From Pseudobacteriovorax antillogorgiicola (lineage in GTDB: Bacteria; Bdellovibrionota_B; Oligoflexia; Oligoflexales; RGVZ01): a DNA stretch of 15,677 nucleotides. The notes below the pieces were generated by a model, which saw nothing but the letters and a program-made list of their open reading frames with translations, had not been told where the DNA came from and made no database searches. Positions 14,895-15,677 of the stretch are shown here, in pieces. The position numbers and the translations under genes were made by a program. The DNA lies in assembly GCA_945897695.1 (NCBI GenBank), contig CAMDGW010000038.1, forward strand, positions 1-15,677, read 5' to 3'. Within the stretch, counting starts at the first letter, position 1. Each line of letters starts with the position of its first letter.

Positions 14895-15659
14895 TTACCT
14901 CCAACGCTGACTGTCTAAGGTGACATTGGTGAAAAAGAGAAACATTGCGGTGAACACAATGAAGTAGACAGTGTGCCCCAAAGAAAGCGTTCCTTTAAAG
15001 AAAGCATCGAGATGATCAGAATTTGCCAGATACTTCAGCACTGATTCAGTAATGCCACCGCCGGCAAGATTTGGCGCCATCCAGTTAAGAATAAGTAACA
15101 AGAAAAGTCCAAACATCGTAAATAGGAAGGCCATGAATTGATTACTGGTCATGGAGCTCACCCACAGGCCAAATGCGATCTGGGAGCAAACAAGTAACAA
15201 CAATCCCAAATAGCTAGTGACTATAATCATTTTGTCGGGGTTGCCGTGTGTGATGGTAAACAACGGATAGACTGCCGATGCGATTAAAACAACTGCCATC
15301 AGCCCTGTTGCAGCAAGGAATTTCCCCAGAACAATCTCTAACGCTGTGCACGGAGACGCTTGCAATAACCTGATAGACTGATTTCGCTTTTCTTCACTGA
15401 AACTTGCCATGGTAACGGCTGGGACCACAAGCAGGAGAATAAAATGCAAGTTGTAGAATAATGCCTTCAACAGCTGCTCAATCGTCGGAGCTTGTCCACC
15501 CATCATCGGAGCTTGCTGCGTCATTTGCATGAACATGCCGATAAAGTTGTTAAAAAAGAAGCCCATAAAAATCAGAAAAAACCAGAAAATTGCTGCAGCG
15601 CGGGGAGATGAGAAATAAGCCCTTAGATCCCGGCGTGCAATGGCCATGATGCTATTCAT
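14895..15659 (-). CDS. ABC-2 type transporter permease (GldF-like)
   Basis: This 254-residue protein is a six-helix ABC-2 permease. The N-terminal RRDLRAYFSSP (9-19) is the classic start of GldF-like permeases, entering helix 1 (about 22-38). A Met/Gln-rich loop (41-58) containing QMTQQAPMMGGQAP follows. The cytoplasmic coupling segment SFSEEKRNQSIRLLQASP (86-103) leads to LEIVLGKF (107-114), the usual arrangement between helices 2 and 3. The C-terminus ends SQRWR, as in many relatives. It lies 6 bases before the GldG-type gene, so the two probably form one membrane complex. No ATP-binding subunit is encoded in the window; it is expected upstream, to the right of 15677. AAGGAG lies 8-9 bases before ATG 15659. 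The transported substrate cannot be inferred. Confidence 0.87.
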   Translation of the reverse strand: MNSIMAIARRDLRAYFSSPRAAAIFWFFLIFMGFFFNNFIGMFMQMTQQAPMMGGQAPTIEQLLKALFYNLHFILLLVVPAVTMASFSEEKRNQSIRLLQASPCTALEIVLGKFLAATGLMAVVLIASAVYPLFTITHGNPDKMIIVTSYLGLLLLVCSQIAFGLWVSSMTSNQFMAFLFTMFGLFLLLILNWMAPNLAGGGITESVLKYLANSDHLDAFFKGTLSLGHTVYFIVFTAMFLFFTNVTLDSQRWR

Positions 15660-15677
15660 TAAAATATCTCCTTATCT

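Overview
The window (roughly balanced base composition, dense gene packing, short intergenic gaps) looks like chromosomal DNA of a Gram-negative bacterium. The combination of a topoisomerase VI B subunit, a membrane-arm-only nuo cluster and a GldF/GldG/DUF4340 export-type operon resembles Bdellovibrionota (Bdellovibrio-like bacteria) most closely. That assignment is inference from gene content and could not be tested by search.

Layout. (1) Positions 1-858, minus strand: the N-terminal 286 codons of a DNA topoisomerase VI subunit B gene. It runs off the left edge and has a good sigma70-type promoter just upstream. (2) 1053-2039, plus: an FMN-dependent nitronate monooxygenase / FabK-type TIM-barrel enzyme. 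(3) 4199-2036, minus: gpsA followed by an overlapping CinA-like gene whose C-terminal amidase domain has lost its active-site motif. This pair converges on gene 2 with overlapping stop codons, and a probable terminator hairpin is embedded in the coding ends. (4) 4272-11716, plus: nuoA-H-J-K-L-M-N, the seven integral-membrane subunits of respiratory complex I in one tight operon, ended by a strong intrinsic terminator at 11808-11840. (5) 15659-11848, minus: an ABC-2 permease (GldF type), a GldG-type auxiliary protein and a DUF4340 protein, tightly packed and probably translated together. The ATPase gene expected for this transporter is not in the window and may lie upstream of 15677.

How the genes work together. 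The nuo genes build the proton-pumping arm of NADH:quinone oxidoreductase. The peripheral-arm genes (nuoB, C, D, E, F, G, I) are absent and must be elsewhere if the complex is complete. gpsA supplies sn-glycerol 3-phosphate for phospholipids. The GldF/GldG/DUF4340 operon probably makes an envelope-located ABC system of unknown cargo.

No gap exceeds 300 bases. The largest are 859-1052 (divergent promoter region) and 11717-11847 (terminator region). I saw no rRNA, tRNA, CRISPR array, insertion sequence or attachment site. No unambiguous new system is visible. The items most worth a second look are the bacterial topoisomerase VI, the exact membrane-subunit nuo set, the degenerate CinA, and the DUF4340-GldG-GldF operon.
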